Shown: one piece after another, positions 34,864-42,273 of the stretch
How the letters are laid out: each line of letters begins with the position of its first letter
Position numbering within the stretch: the stretch's first letter is position 1
DNA from: Comamonas sp. BIGb0124
Lineage (GTDB): Bacteria > Pseudomonadota > Gammaproteobacteria > Burkholderiales > Burkholderiaceae_C
NCBI RefSeq assembly: GCF_003752175.1
Contig: NZ_RJVF01000008.1
Location: forward strand, 248,001-312,000
Direction: 5' to 3'
DNA length: 64,000 bases
Notes under the pieces: model-generated
Told to the model about the DNA's origin: nothing
Seen by the model: only the letters and a program-made list of their open reading frames with translations
Databases searched by the model: none
Program-made: the position numbers and the translations under genes

Positions 34864-36321
34864 ATGGCCGTTCGTTCCCCGCAGCAAACCGTGCCCGCCG
34901 CTTCGGCCGGCTCTCCCGGCAGCGCTCATGCCGCCTCTGGCGAAACATCCGGGGGGACGAATTCTCCCGCTCTGCCTCAACCCTCGCTCTCGGTCTTCGA
35001 CGCGATCGCCATCATGGTCGGCTTGGTGGTGGGCATCGGCATTTTCCGCACCCCCTCCATCGTGGCCGGCAACGTCGAATCGGAACTCGCGTTCATTCTG
35101 GTCTGGGTGGCCGGCGGTGCGATCACGCTCATCGGTGCGCTGTGTTATGCCGAGCTGTCGGCGGCGCATCCGGACGCCGGCGGCGAGTACCACTTCCTGT
35201 CGAGAGCCTACGGCAAGCCACTCGCGATGATGTTCGGCTGGGCACGATGCACCGTGATACAGACCGGCGCCATCGCGGCCGTGGCCTTCATGCTGGGCGA
35301 TTACGCCGCGCAACTGCTGCCGATCGGCCCGTACGGCTCCACGATCTACGCGGCGCTCTCCATCGTGATCCTGACGGCGGTGAACGTCATCGGCACCACC
35401 CAGGGCAAGAATCTCCAGTTGGCCATGACCTTCATCGAGATCGGCGCGATCGCGCTCATCATCGGATTCGGCTTCTTCGGTTCGCCCGAAGTCTCCCCCG
35501 CACCGGCGTTGCCCCCGGAATCGGCCGCGATGGGCATGGCCATGATTTTTGTGCTGCTCACTTACGGCGGCTGGAACGAAGCGGCCTACCTCACGGGTGA
35601 ACTCAAGAACCCTTCGCGCAACATCGCCAAGGTGCTGGTCACGGGCACGGCCATCCTGGTCACGCTGTACGTGGCCGCCAACTGGGCGCTGCTGTCCATT
35701 CTGGGACTCGAAGGCCTGCGGGGCTCGGACGCGGTGGCCACGGAGATGATGCGCCAGGTGGCCGGCCCGGCCGGCGCCACGGTCGTCACGGTGGCCATCG
35801 TGGTGGCGGCGCTGTCGACGCTCAATGCCACCATCTTCACCGGGGCGCGTGTCTTTTATTCGATGGCCCGCGACATCACGCTCTTTCCCAGGGTCGGGGA
35901 ATGGAACGCCCGCGGGCGGACGCCCGCCAACGGCTTGTTGATGCAGGCCGGGGTCTCGCTGGCCCTGGTGGCGCTCGGCGCCGCGACGCCGGACGGCTTC
36001 AAGGCCATGGTCGACTACACCGCGCCCGTGTTCTGGGGTTTCCTGCTGCTGGTGGCGTTTTCACTGTTCGTGCTGCGCCGTCGCGAGCCCCACCGGCAGT
36101 TGACCTACCGGGTGCCCCTGTATCCCCTCACACCGGCCCTGTTCTGCCTGACCTGCCTCTACATGCTGCATGCCAGTCTGGCCTACACGGGCTCGGCTGC
36201 GTTGATCGGCGTGGCGGTGCTGGCGGCGGGCCTGCCCCTGCTGTGGTTCCAGCGCAAGGATCACCCGCCGGCACCCGTCGCGCAAACCGCGACCACCCCA
36301 TCCCCAACCTTGCTCGACTGA
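34864..36321 (+). CDS. APC-superfamily amino acid permease
   Basis: 485 aa. After a hydrophilic Ser/Ala/Gly-rich N-terminal tail of about 40 residues, the protein has around 12 hydrophobic helices. The APC signature is in the first helix (GLVVGIGIFRTPS), with AELSAAHPDAGGEYHFL and YGGWNEAAYLTGELKNPSRN following. These features place it with basic/neutral amino acid exchangers. The ATG at 34864 or the upstream one at 34831 may be used. Substrate unknown. It is followed 24 bases later by the exported methyltransferase-like gene. Confidence 0.85.
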   Translation: MAVRSPQQTVPAASAGSPGSAHAASGETSGGTNSPALPQPSLSVFDAIAIMVGLVVGIGIFRTPSIVAGNVESELAFILVWVAGGAITLIGALCYAELSAAHPDAGGEYHFLSRAYGKPLAMMFGWARCTVIQTGAIAAVAFMLGDYAAQLLPIGPYGSTIYAALSIVILTAVNVIGTTQGKNLQLAMTFIEIGAIALIIGFGFFGSPEVSPAPALPPESAAMGMAMIFVLLTYGGWNEAAYLTGELKNPSRNIAKVLVTGTAILVTLYVAANWALLSILGLEGLRGSDAVATEMMRQVAGPAGATVVTVAIVVAALSTLNATIFTGARVFYSMARDITLFPRVGEWNARGRTPANGLLMQAGVSLALVALGAATPDGFKAMVDYTAPVFWGFLLLVAFSLFVLRRREPHRQLTYRVPLYPLTPALFCLTCLYMLHASLAYTGSAALIGVAVLAAGLPLLWFQRKDHPPAPVAQTATTPSPTLLD

Positions 36322-36345
36322 CGAGCCCGTTTCAGGAGAATCGCC

Positions 36346-37182
36346 ATGTTCACACGACGTCAACTGGCCGGCGTCTGCGCCGCCGCGCTGCTGGCCACAC
36401 CGGCTGCATGGGCGCAGACCCTCGAGGCCCCGGCATCCACCTACTCCCCGACCGTGGGCCAGCAGGGCAAGGACGTCATCTGGGTTCCGACCCAGCAGGC
36501 CCTGATCGACCGCATGCTCGACATGGCCGAAGTGACGCAACAGGACTATCTGGTGGATCTCGGCTCGGGCGATGGACGCACCGTGATCACCGCCGCCAAA
36601 CGCGGACTGCGCGCGCATGGCATCGAATACAACCCCGACATGGTGGCCCTGTCCAAACGCGCGGCCGCCAATGAAGGCGTCGCCGAACGGGCGACGTTCG
36701 AGCAGGCCGACATCTTCGAGTCGGACTTCTCGAAAGCCTCGGTGGTGACGCTGTTCCTGCTGCCCGACCTCAACCTCAAGCTGCGCCCCACGCTGCTCGA
36801 CATGAAGCCCGGCACGCGGGTGGTTTCCAATTCGTTCATGATGGGCGACTGGCAACCCGATGCATCGGTCGAATCCGGCCCGACCGCCAACTGTTCGAGT
36901 TTCTGCCGCGCACACCTGTGGATCATCCCCGCCAAGGCCGCGGGCGTCTGGGACCTCGGCAACCAAGGCCAGCTCGAGCTCAAACAGACCTACCAGGCGC
37001 TCGAGGGCACGCTCACACAGGGCAGCCGCGCCATTCCTCTACAGGACGCCAAACTCAAGGGCAACGAGATCACCTTCGTCGCCGACGGCAAACGTTATGC
37101 CGGTACCCTCGAAGGCACACGCATCAACGGCCGCGTCGATGGCGGATCGAGCTGGATCGGCAGCCGCAAGAACAGCGGATGA
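36346..37182 (+). CDS. Exported protein with SAM-methyltransferase fold
   Basis: 278 aa. A signal peptide (RRQLAGVCAAALLATPAAWAQ) is followed by a class I methyltransferase core: VDLGSGDGRTVITAAKRG is the SAM-binding loop and AHGIEYNPDMV the acidic motif II. A C-terminal domain of about 80 residues (IPLQDAKLKGNEITFVADGKRY) resembles a small beta barrel. A GGAG site precedes the ATG. SAM is not expected outside the cytoplasm, so either the signal peptide is retained as an anchor with an unusual topology or the fold has another role. Confidence 0.75.
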   Translation: MFTRRQLAGVCAAALLATPAAWAQTLEAPASTYSPTVGQQGKDVIWVPTQQALIDRMLDMAEVTQQDYLVDLGSGDGRTVITAAKRGLRAHGIEYNPDMVALSKRAAANEGVAERATFEQADIFESDFSKASVVTLFLLPDLNLKLRPTLLDMKPGTRVVSNSFMMGDWQPDASVESGPTANCSSFCRAHLWIIPAKAAGVWDLGNQGQLELKQTYQALEGTLTQGSRAIPLQDAKLKGNEITFVADGKRYAGTLEGTRINGRVDGGSSWIGSRKNSG

Positions 37183-37215
37183 CGCAGCGCCGCTGCCGTG
37201 CGGCGCAGAAAAACC

Positions 37216-37245
37216 AAGGCCCGCACCGGCGGGCCTTATTTCTTG
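37216..37245. terminator. Intrinsic terminator, bidirectional
   Basis: AAGGCCCGC pairs with GCGGGCCTT (37216-37224 with 37229-37237) around ACCG, followed by TTATTTCTT. It ends the methyltransferase-like gene and also overlaps the end of the small convergent gene on the minus strand. Confidence 0.8.
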
Positions 37246-37484
37246 TGAGGATCCTGCGTGCGGTCAAACGACTCTGCGCGTTTGCCACTGGAATCCGTCG
37301 CCACGGACGGCGCACCGTTTCGGCGCTGTCCGGCCGCATAGCCGTCCAGCCATGCCGCCACCACACGGTCGCGCATGAACGCCTCGACCCCGCCGCCGCC
37401 AGGCAGCAGATAGGGCTCGACCAGGGTCATGGACGATGACGTCAGCAGAAAGCGCTGGAGCTCGGGTATGGAGGAATCTGACAT
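37236..37484 (-). CDS. Hypothetical protein, 82 aa
   Basis: Small soluble protein with a well-formed amphipathic N-terminal half (SSIPELQRFLLTSSSMTLVE, then RDRVVAAWLDGYAAGQ) and a polar tail. Its 3' end coincides with the shared hairpin terminator, supporting it as a real convergent gene. No family recognised. A competing frame on the opposite strand exists but reads as low-complexity Arg/Pro-rich. Confidence 0.5.
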   Translation of the reverse strand: MSDSSIPELQRFLLTSSSMTLVEPYLLPGGGGVEAFMRDRVVAAWLDGYAAGQRRNGAPSVATDSSGKRAESFDRTQDPHKK

Positions 37485-37680
37485 CTTGGAGCTTTCGGAA
37501 CGCCTGTACGCCGCTTGCCGCGCCGCTCGAAAAAGCCGCTTCGGCGATTGTGCGTTGTGCTGGGCGAGAGCTTACGCCGGTTTTGGCGGCTCGGACGGGT
37601 CGGAAGGCCTTCCCCACATAAAAGCAGGGTGTGCGCCGACATGATCCGGCCGGCTTGCCGTCCCTCCGGTCCCCCTCGTC

Positions 37681-38757
37681 TCAGGCGGAAGGCGAAATGG
37701 CCCGATCGCGGGCATGATCGCCATGGTCATGCCCATGGCGATGGTCCTCCTGCCCGACGTGCCCCCAGAACAGCATGGCATCCCGTCCTGCGACCTCGAG
37801 GGTGACCGGCGCGCCCACCGGCAGCATCACCTTGGTCGGCACGTGACCGAAAGGCAGCCCCGTCAACACGGGCGTACGTGGCAATTGAGCCCGCAGCCAG
37901 TCGACCACGGTCTGCAGCTTGTAGCCCCGGTCGTGAGGTGTCAGCTTGAACGAGGTGAAGCTCCCCAGCACCACGGCAGCCTGCCGGGCCAGCACGCCGC
38001 TGAGCAGCAACTGGGTCAACATGCGCTCGATCTTGTAAGGATGTTCGCCCACGTCCTCGAGGAACAGCACCCCGCCCTCGACCGCCGGGAAATACGGCGA
38101 GCCGGCCAACGCGCACAGCACGGCAAGATTGCCGCCCCACAGCGTGGCATTCTGGATCGGCCGTTCCGCGACATCGGCCGGCAGGCTGTCGATATAACGC
38201 AGGTCCCCGGCCGGCAGCCGCCAGCCGGTGCCTTCGCCCTGCCCGCTGGTCATGTCGGCAAGACAGTCGGACATGAGTTCGTCGACGCCCTCTTCGGCGC
38301 CGAAATCCGCACCCAGCGCCGGACCGGCCCAGGTGACGGTCCCTTTTTGCGCCAGCATGGCCAGTTGCAGCGCGGTGAAATCGCTGTGACCCACGAACTG
38401 CGTGCCGCCCTCCACGGCGCGGTGCAGCAGTCCGTAGTCCAGGTGCGGCAGCAACCGGGTCAGGCCATAGCCGCCCCGGGTGATGATGGCGACATCCGCG
38501 CCGCTGGCCGCCGCACGGTGGATCGCCGCGACCCGGGTCTCGTCGTCCCCGGCAAAGCGCTGGACGCTCGCCAGGCTGTCGGGATCCAGATCGACCCGGT
38601 AGCCCTGGGCCTGAAGCCGTTTGACCGCCCTGCGCAGGGCCGCGCGGTCGCGCACGGCTCCCGACGGGGAAAAACCGTACAGCCGGATCGGGCGGGGTTC
38701 GGATGCGGCCAGGCGGGCGCAGTGGACGCAGGAATAATTCAACGCGGAGGAGTTCAT
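37681..38757 (-). CDS. ldcA: LD-carboxypeptidase (peptidase S66)
   Basis: 358 aa. Muramoyltetrapeptide LD-carboxypeptidase that removes the terminal D-Ala from peptidoglycan tetrapeptides during recycling in the cytoplasm. RGGYGLTRLLP and GHSDFTALQ (Ser125 as nucleophile) are typical, with GGNLAVL, FLEDVGE and PFGHVPTK carrying the remaining catalytic Glu and His. The C-terminus ends in a His/Asp-rich tail (HRHGHDHGDHARDR) that is not part of the family domain. Its end is close to the fusion gene's region upstream; both are on the minus strand. Confidence 0.88.
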   Translation of the reverse strand: MNSSALNYSCVHCARLAASEPRPIRLYGFSPSGAVRDRAALRRAVKRLQAQGYRVDLDPDSLASVQRFAGDDETRVAAIHRAAASGADVAIITRGGYGLTRLLPHLDYGLLHRAVEGGTQFVGHSDFTALQLAMLAQKGTVTWAGPALGADFGAEEGVDELMSDCLADMTSGQGEGTGWRLPAGDLRYIDSLPADVAERPIQNATLWGGNLAVLCALAGSPYFPAVEGGVLFLEDVGEHPYKIERMLTQLLLSGVLARQAAVVLGSFTSFKLTPHDRGYKLQTVVDWLRAQLPRTPVLTGLPFGHVPTKVMLPVGAPVTLEVAGRDAMLFWGHVGQEDHRHGHDHGDHARDRAISPSA

Positions 38758-38825
38758 GGTGCAAACAATCTGCAGGTCCGGCCCCAGATGCCGGCGACCC
38801 TTCGCCTGCACCCCAGGGGCGACCT

Positions 38826-40280
38826 TCAATGCCCGAAGTATGCCGCAGCGCGTGCCACGTCGGATGCGGCGAGCAGATCGTCCGGCTGTGCCCATGGATC
38901 GGATGCAGCCGCAGAAGCGGTGACACCGAATGCAGCCGGATCGACGATTGGACAGCCCGATGCATCGGCTTCGTGTTCTTCATGGGTCTGTGCAATTGCG
39001 GCGGCCGAGCCGCCCATGCCGCTTTCCGGAGCCGCTTGGGCGACCCGAGCCCACGCCGCCATGGCGACAAATGCGGCTTGGTGCCCCTTGTCCGGCCACG
39101 GCGCAGCCAGCGCCTGGGGCGAGAGCGCTCGCTTCGTCACCCCGGTCGGGTCGGGCTGGCTTCCACCAGGGGATGCATGCCTCGGCCCCGTGCCCGCGCG
39201 ACCCGACGCGTCCCGCGCTCGCAGCGCGGTGACCAACAAGGGGCGAGCGGCCAGGTCCTTCAGAAAAGCGGCGTGGTCGGGGGAAGGCCAGGGTGCGCCC
39301 TGGGGCAGCCGCCACAAGGCCCTCACCCGTCCGGACGCACGGCGCGCCGCGTCCAGCCCCAGCTCCGCACCGATTCCCTGCCCCAACACGACGGCCCGTT
39401 GCAGATCGCGTTCGGCCAGCAGCTCGACGAGGATCCGTGCATGCAAGGCCGGATGGTGGAACGCCGTCTTCTTCGGTTTGTCGCTGCGCCCGAACCCGAC
39501 CAGATCGGGAACGAGTATGCGCCGGGTCGACGGCTGGGCCTGAAGCCAGCCCAGCACCTTGGTGAAGCCGGCGCTCCAGCCCGGATGGCCATGGAGCAGC
39601 AGCCAGTCGACCGTGCCACCCGAGGGGCCATGGGCTTCCAGGTAGTGCAGCCGCAGTCCCGCCAGCGCAGGCAGGCTGCTGGTATAGCGCGACTCGGCAG
39701 GAGCGGCAAGCGCGAGTCCGGCAAAACACCCGTCGGGCGTGCGCAGCGCGTCCTGGCGCAAGGGGTGGCTGGCTTGGTGCAGGCATAGCGCCTGCTTCCT
39801 TTTGTCGCGGAAGAACCCCTGCAGCAAACCGGCACACGCCTGCGCCCATGTTTCGGCCTCCGGGCCCAGACCGGCGGCGGGCAGCACCCGGGTCTGGTGA
39901 TTGAGCTGGGCCACGGCAAAGGGATCGATCACCGACCCTGCCGCCCCGGTGCGCGGCTCGGGCACGGCATAGATCACCTGAGCGACCCGTGCATGGAGCA
40001 TGGCGCCGGCGCACATCGTGCAGGGCTCGAGCGTGATGTAGACACGGCAGCCGTCGAGCCGGTAGTTGCCCAGACAGGCGGCGGCCTGCCGCAGGGCCTG
40101 GATCTCGGCATGCGCGGTCGGGTCGTGGTTGGCGATCGGCGCGTTGTGTCCGCGGCCGATGATGCGCCCTTGCGCGTCGCACACCACGGCGCCGATCGGC
40201 ACCTCGCCCGCGGCGGCGGCAAGCCGGGCCTGCTCGAGCGCGGCCTGCATCGGAATCGAGTGGGATAAACGGTCGTCCAT
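38826..40280 (-). CDS. tadA: TadA tRNA adenosine deaminase fused to an alpha/beta-hydrolase-like domain
   Basis: 484 aa. Residues 1-165 are a complete TadA: HAE (His57, Glu59) and PCTMC (Cys87, Cys90) form the zinc site that deaminates A34 to inosine in tRNA-Arg. From about residue 195 a second domain reads as an alpha/beta hydrolase of the dehalogenase-like kind: LLLHGHPGWSAGF (oxyanion region), LVPDLVGFGRSDKPKKTAF and the elbow VVLGQGIGAELGLDAA. In the elbow the nucleophile position is Gly302, where Ser or Asp is expected, so the domain looks catalytically dead. Start 40280 follows usual TadA length. Known TadA proteins are usually about 150-180 aa. Confidence 0.87.
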   Translation of the reverse strand: MDDRLSHSIPMQAALEQARLAAAAGEVPIGAVVCDAQGRIIGRGHNAPIANHDPTAHAEIQALRQAAACLGNYRLDGCRVYITLEPCTMCAGAMLHARVAQVIYAVPEPRTGAAGSVIDPFAVAQLNHQTRVLPAAGLGPEAETWAQACAGLLQGFFRDKRKQALCLHQASHPLRQDALRTPDGCFAGLALAAPAESRYTSSLPALAGLRLHYLEAHGPSGGTVDWLLLHGHPGWSAGFTKVLGWLQAQPSTRRILVPDLVGFGRSDKPKKTAFHHPALHARILVELLAERDLQRAVVLGQGIGAELGLDAARRASGRVRALWRLPQGAPWPSPDHAAFLKDLAARPLLVTALRARDASGRAGTGPRHASPGGSQPDPTGVTKRALSPQALAAPWPDKGHQAAFVAMAAWARVAQAAPESGMGGSAAAIAQTHEEHEADASGCPIVDPAAFGVTASAAASDPWAQPDDLLAASDVARAAAYFGH

Positions 40281-40359
40281 GAGGCTGAGCAGTTTACCGG
40301 TCCGGCCTTCACATGACCGCACCGGCAAGGCACCTATTGCGCCAAGGCACAATCGCCGC

Positions 40360-40836
40360 ATGAAACTCACCTTACTCGTTGGCACCATGAGCGACACGGC
40401 CTGGCAAGTCGCACAGGCCATGGAAATGGCCGCAGCAGACCACGTCGCCGAGATCGAGGTCCGTCGCCTCGATGCATCCGACAGCCCCGAACTGTTCCAG
40501 GCCGGCCCCGATCACGCTTACATCGTCTGCACATCCACCTTCGGCAGTGGCGATCTGCCCGACAACGCCCAGCCGCTCTATCACGCGCTGGATGCCCAAC
40601 CCCGCTACCTGGGCGGCGTGCGCTACGGTGTCGTGGCGTTGGGCGACAGCGGTTTCGGCGAGACGTTCGCCCGTGGTGGCCGGCTTTTCGACGAACGCCT
40701 GGCCGATCTCGGCGCCGTCCGTGTCGGCGAACTGCTGGTCATCGACGCCTGCAGTGCGGACGATGCCGAAGAAGCGGCTTCGGCCTGGATCGAGTCCTGG
40801 CTCGAAGCCTTGCAGAAGTTGCCTGCCGACGTGTAA
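40360..40836 (+). CDS. MioC-like flavodoxin
   Basis: 158 aa. The FMN phosphate-binding loop is VGTMSDTAWQVAQ at the N-terminus, with STFGSGDLPDNA and VVALGDSGFGETF forming the flavin contacts. These flavodoxin-fold proteins carry electrons in the cytoplasm. The start at 40360 gives the typical MKLTLLVGTMS beginning, with the frame open upstream. Divergent from the tadA fusion gene, 79 bases apart. Confidence 0.87.
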   Translation: MKLTLLVGTMSDTAWQVAQAMEMAAADHVAEIEVRRLDASDSPELFQAGPDHAYIVCTSTFGSGDLPDNAQPLYHALDAQPRYLGGVRYGVVALGDSGFGETFARGGRLFDERLADLGAVRVGELLVIDACSADDAEEAASAWIESWLEALQKLPADV

Positions 40837-41066
40837 GACAGGACTGGCGGCATGGCCCAGGTACTGCCTGGGAAAACGGTGCGGATCGCATGGCCGGCTC
40901 GTTTGTTCGGGACGACGACGCCTGACCGGCAGGGAGCGACGACTCCTACGCCAGCGGCAAGGGCTCGCCGACGCACGGTTTGCCCGCCTGGGGTGACCAT
41001 GGAGTCAACGCGAAACGCAAGTTGCGACGCGTCTCAGAGAAGTCATTCAAAGGAAAGGAAACCTCC

Positions 41067-41525
41067 ATGACCACCCGTACAGAAGTCATCGACATCCTCA
41101 ACGATCTGCTCAAGAATGCGCACGACGGTCACCAGGGCTACCTGGCAGCAGCCAAGGAGACCCACTCGCCGTATCTGCAGAACACCTTCCAGACATTGGC
41201 CGAACACCACGCCCGCACGGCAGCCGATCTCGCGGCCCTGGTGCAGCATCACGGCGGCGAAGCGGTAGACCACGGCTCTGCCACCGGTGCCGTGCACCGG
41301 GGCTGGCTGAAGGTCAAGGCGGCCGTCGGCGCCGACAGCGATGCGTCCATCCTGGACGAAGCCGAACGTGGCGAAGACGCCAATGTGGCCCGCTACCGCA
41401 AGGCGCTGAAAGCCGACTCGCTGCCGGCCGACGTGCTCGCCACGATCGACCGCCAAGCCCAGGCCGCGCAACGCAGCCACGACGAGATCAAGGCCATGCG
41501 CGATGCCGCGAAGGCGAAAGCCTGA
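41067..41525 (+). CDS. DUF2383 (PA2169-type) four-helix-bundle protein, copy 1
   Basis: 152 aa, almost wholly helical. The signature DILNDLLKNAHDGHQGY and the strongly conserved C-terminal part (GAVHRGWLKVKAAVGADSD, EAERGEDANVARYRKAL) are characteristic of the family, which resembles ferritin-like bundles. An AAAGGAAAC site precedes the ATG at 41067. A close paralogue is at 59784. Function unknown; family members are often stress-induced. A strong terminator follows. Confidence 0.87.
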   Translation: MTTRTEVIDILNDLLKNAHDGHQGYLAAAKETHSPYLQNTFQTLAEHHARTAADLAALVQHHGGEAVDHGSATGAVHRGWLKVKAAVGADSDASILDEAERGEDANVARYRKALKADSLPADVLATIDRQAQAAQRSHDEIKAMRDAAKAKA

Positions 41526-41594
41526 CCCTCGATGATGCCGGGCTTGCATCGGCAGCCCCGCCGCCGATGCGCATCTTGTGCATCTGCATTGCCG

Positions 41595-41620
41595 ACCCGG
41601 TCCATCCCGACCGGGTTTTT
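41595..41620 (+). terminator. Intrinsic terminator after the first DUF2383 gene
   Basis: ACCCGGTC pairs with GACCGGGT around CATCCC, followed by a run of five T. Positions 41595-41602 and 41609-41616. Confidence 0.85.
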
Positions 41621-41728
41621 CTCGTTTTCACCAAGGCCGACGCTTAACGGCGCGCTTGCAAACGTCCTTAGAATGACCCGATGCGCAGGCGCCCTGCCTG
41701 CCCTGCCCCGTTTGGAACAAGGGAGCTC

Positions 41729-42136
41729 ATGGGTTTCTCCACGTCTCGACACACCGCAATCGCTGCACACGCACCCCGACGGCCGGGGCCGCGTGGCGAG
41801 ACGGCCCCGCGCGGGCTGTTCTCGCGGGCGCGTGCATGGATGGCCGGCGCCTCGACGCTGACGCTGGGACAGCGCGCCCAGGCCAGTGTGCCCATGACAC
41901 CCGCCGAGCCGGTGCTGCTCGACGAGATCCATGCCCTGGCGGCAGTCGCCGGGGTGATCCTGGGCTACGGGCTGCACCAGTTGCATCTCACGGGCCGCCG
42001 GCGCTACACGCTGTTCGCCATGGCCGGCACGGTCGCAGTGGTCCTCGCTTTTGTCCCCTATGGCCTGTACCTGGTCGCGGGTGGCGTGTTCTCGCTGTTG
42101 CTGGCGCTGGCCTGGGACTATTTCACCAACCCCTGA
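41729..42136 (+). CDS. Small membrane protein, 135 aa
   Basis: A basic, low-complexity N-terminal third is followed by two hydrophobic helices (about residues 60-82 and 92-130, AVVLAFVPYGLYLVAGGVFSLLLALAWDYF). No recognised family. Start uncertain: ATG at 41729 or 41681, and it could lie further in, near MTPAEPVLLDEIHALAAVAG. No neighbour on the same strand. Confidence 0.55.
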   Translation: MGFSTSRHTAIAAHAPRRPGPRGETAPRGLFSRARAWMAGASTLTLGQRAQASVPMTPAEPVLLDEIHALAAVAGVILGYGLHQLHLTGRRRYTLFAMAGTVAVVLAFVPYGLYLVAGGVFSLLLALAWDYFTNP

Positions 42137-42273
42137 AACGACGAAGTCCGCAACCCGGCCACTGCACGCAGCCTGGAAACGGACTTCGACCGGCCTTTCG
42201 AAGGCCGCGAGGGCCACGCTCGTTTTTCACAAACGGAAGCGCCCCTCGCTCAGGTCATCGGCACACGCCGGAC

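Noticed and set aside
42142-42188. CGAAGTCC/GGACTTCG inverted repeat after the small membrane protein gene
   Set aside because: The loop exceeds 30 bases and no U-tract follows, so it is not a convincing terminator.
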